Shown here: positions 6,209-6,804 of the stretch, piece by piece
How the letters are laid out: each line of letters opens with the position of its first letter
Numbering within the stretch: position 1 is the first letter of the stretch
NCBI GenBank assembly: GCA_947626405.1
Contig: CANQSE010000107.1
Span: 1-6,804, forward strand
Direction of reading: 5' to 3'
DNA length: 6,804 nucleotides
Origin: an uncultured Acetatifactor sp.
GTDB taxonomy: Bacteria; Bacillota; Clostridia; Lachnospirales; Lachnospiraceae
Notes under the pieces: model-generated
Told to the model about the DNA's origin: nothing
The model's database searches: none
What the model saw: the letters and a program-made list of their open reading frames with translations, nothing else
Position numbers and translations under genes: made by a program

Positions 6209-6804
6209 TTATTTGTAATTTACGATCTTGCCAAAGTCAGGCTTTAACGAAGCTCCTCCTACCAGGCCGCCGTCGATATCGGGCTGTGCGAACAGCTCCG
6301 GAGCGCTTGACGCCGACACGCTGCCGCCGTACTGAATACGGATCTCGGACGCGGTTGAGTCGTTATAAATCTCAGCGATACAGTCGCGGATAGCCTTGCA
6401 GACCTCCTGTGCCTGCTCCGTGGTTGCAACCTTGCCGGTGCCGATTGCCCAGATAGGCTCGTAGGCAATTACGGCTTTTGCCGCCTGCTCGGCAGTTACA
6501 TTAAGAAACGCAACCTTGATCTGCTGGCGTATAAAATCGATTGTCACGCCCTGCTCTCTCTGGGTCAGCGTCTCGCCGCAGCAGATAATCGGGGTCAGGC
6601 CGTGCTCAAACGCCTTAAGAACCTTCTTGTTGACCGTCTCGTTTGTCTCCGCAAAATACTCTCTGCGCTCGGAATGACCGATGATAACATATTTCACTCC
6701 GGCGTCGGTGAGCATATCGGGAGAGATCTCTCCGGTGAAAGCTCCCTTCTCCTCAAAGTACATGTTTTCCGCACCGATCCAGATATTTGTTCCCTTCGCA
6801 GCCT
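6209..6804 (-). CDS. tpiA: Triosephosphate isomerase, N-terminus cut by window edge
   Basis: The frame is open to the right edge, giving 197 residues of a family that is usually about 250; roughly the first 50, including the catalytic Lys near residue 12, are outside the window. An internal ATG at 6763 is not the start: the upstream codons continue the family sequence ([20 protein letters not shown]). Seen motifs: [10 protein letters not shown] with the catalytic His, [12 protein letters not shown] with the catalytic Glu and the flexible loop, IQYGGSV and GGLVGGASL for phosphate binding. It interconverts dihydroxyacetone phosphate and glyceraldehyde 3-phosphate in glycolysis in the cytoplasm. 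In many Firmicutes it follows gap and pgk, which would lie to the right of this window. All visible active-site residues are intact. A terminator follows 12 bases after the stop. Confidence 0.98.
   Translation of the reverse strand, partial: AAKGTNIWIGAENMYFEEKGAFTGEISPDMLTDAGVKYVIIGHSERREYFAETNETVNKKVLKAFEHGLTPIICCGETLTQREQGVTIDFIRQQIKVAFLNVTAEQAAKAVIAYEPIWAIGTGKVATTEQAQEVCKAIRDCIAEIYNDSTASEIRIQYGGSVSASSAPELFAQPDIDGGLVGGASLKPDFGKIVNYK

Noticed and set aside
6155..6210. tpiA 3' hairpin as a plus-strand terminator because of TTTTTT at 6205-6210
   Set aside because: The T-run is eight bases beyond the stem and no plus-strand gene runs into it; the minus-strand reading fits tpiA better.
1..6804. 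CRISPR array, insertion sequence, tRNA or prophage remnant
   Set aside because: No regularly spaced repeats, transposase or integrase motifs, or tRNA-like folds were seen on either strand by eye.

Overview
The window looks like a chromosomal core region from a spore-forming member of the Clostridia, most likely a Lachnospiraceae-type gut anaerobe. That placement is inferred from three things: the sporulation genes gpr and spoIIP, the gene order, and protein features such as a GPR protease with a very short propeptide. The order rpsT, gpr, spoIIP, lepA, hemW is the same block known from Bacillus subtilis, including rpsT being divergent from gpr. The flanks (a membrane protein gene and tpiA) differ from B. 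subtilis.

Layout from left to right. Positions 1-746 (minus strand) hold the N-terminal two thirds of hemW, a radical-SAM haem chaperone, cut by the window edge. Its start overlaps the end of lepA (733-2550, minus), which encodes ribosomal elongation factor 4. A strong SigA-type promoter at 2612-2640 drives lepA-hemW. The 250-base gap between spoIIP and lepA also contains a compact cluster of inverted repeats (2658-2772) of unknown role. spoIIP (2801-4123, minus) and gpr (4176-5096, minus) form a sporulation pair: GPR degrades the small acid-soluble spore proteins at germination, and SpoIIP is a cell-wall hydrolase of engulfment. A SigE-like -10 sequence lies between them.

The 192-base gpr/rpsT intergenic region carries divergent and apparently interleaved promoters. 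rpsT (5289-5552, plus) encodes ribosomal protein S20 and starts at TTG, not at the in-frame ATG 15 bases upstream. Its leader folds into a hairpin whose loop is complementary to the Shine-Dalgarno region, a candidate autoregulatory pseudoknot. A strong bidirectional terminator (5574-5608) separates rpsT from a convergent, unrecognised five-helix membrane protein gene (5614-6129, minus). Upstream of that gene is a terminator hairpin and then tpiA (6209-6804, minus), triosephosphate isomerase, cut by the right edge.

Functionally the window mixes growth housekeeping genes (translation: lepA, rpsT; glycolysis: tpiA; haem handling: hemW) with two developmental genes. I see no mobile element, CRISPR array, tRNA, rRNA or defence system. 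I found no clear previously undescribed multi-gene system. The most interesting leads are the non-coding ones: the rpsT leader, the spoIIP-lepA structured element and the overlapping gpr/rpsT promoters.
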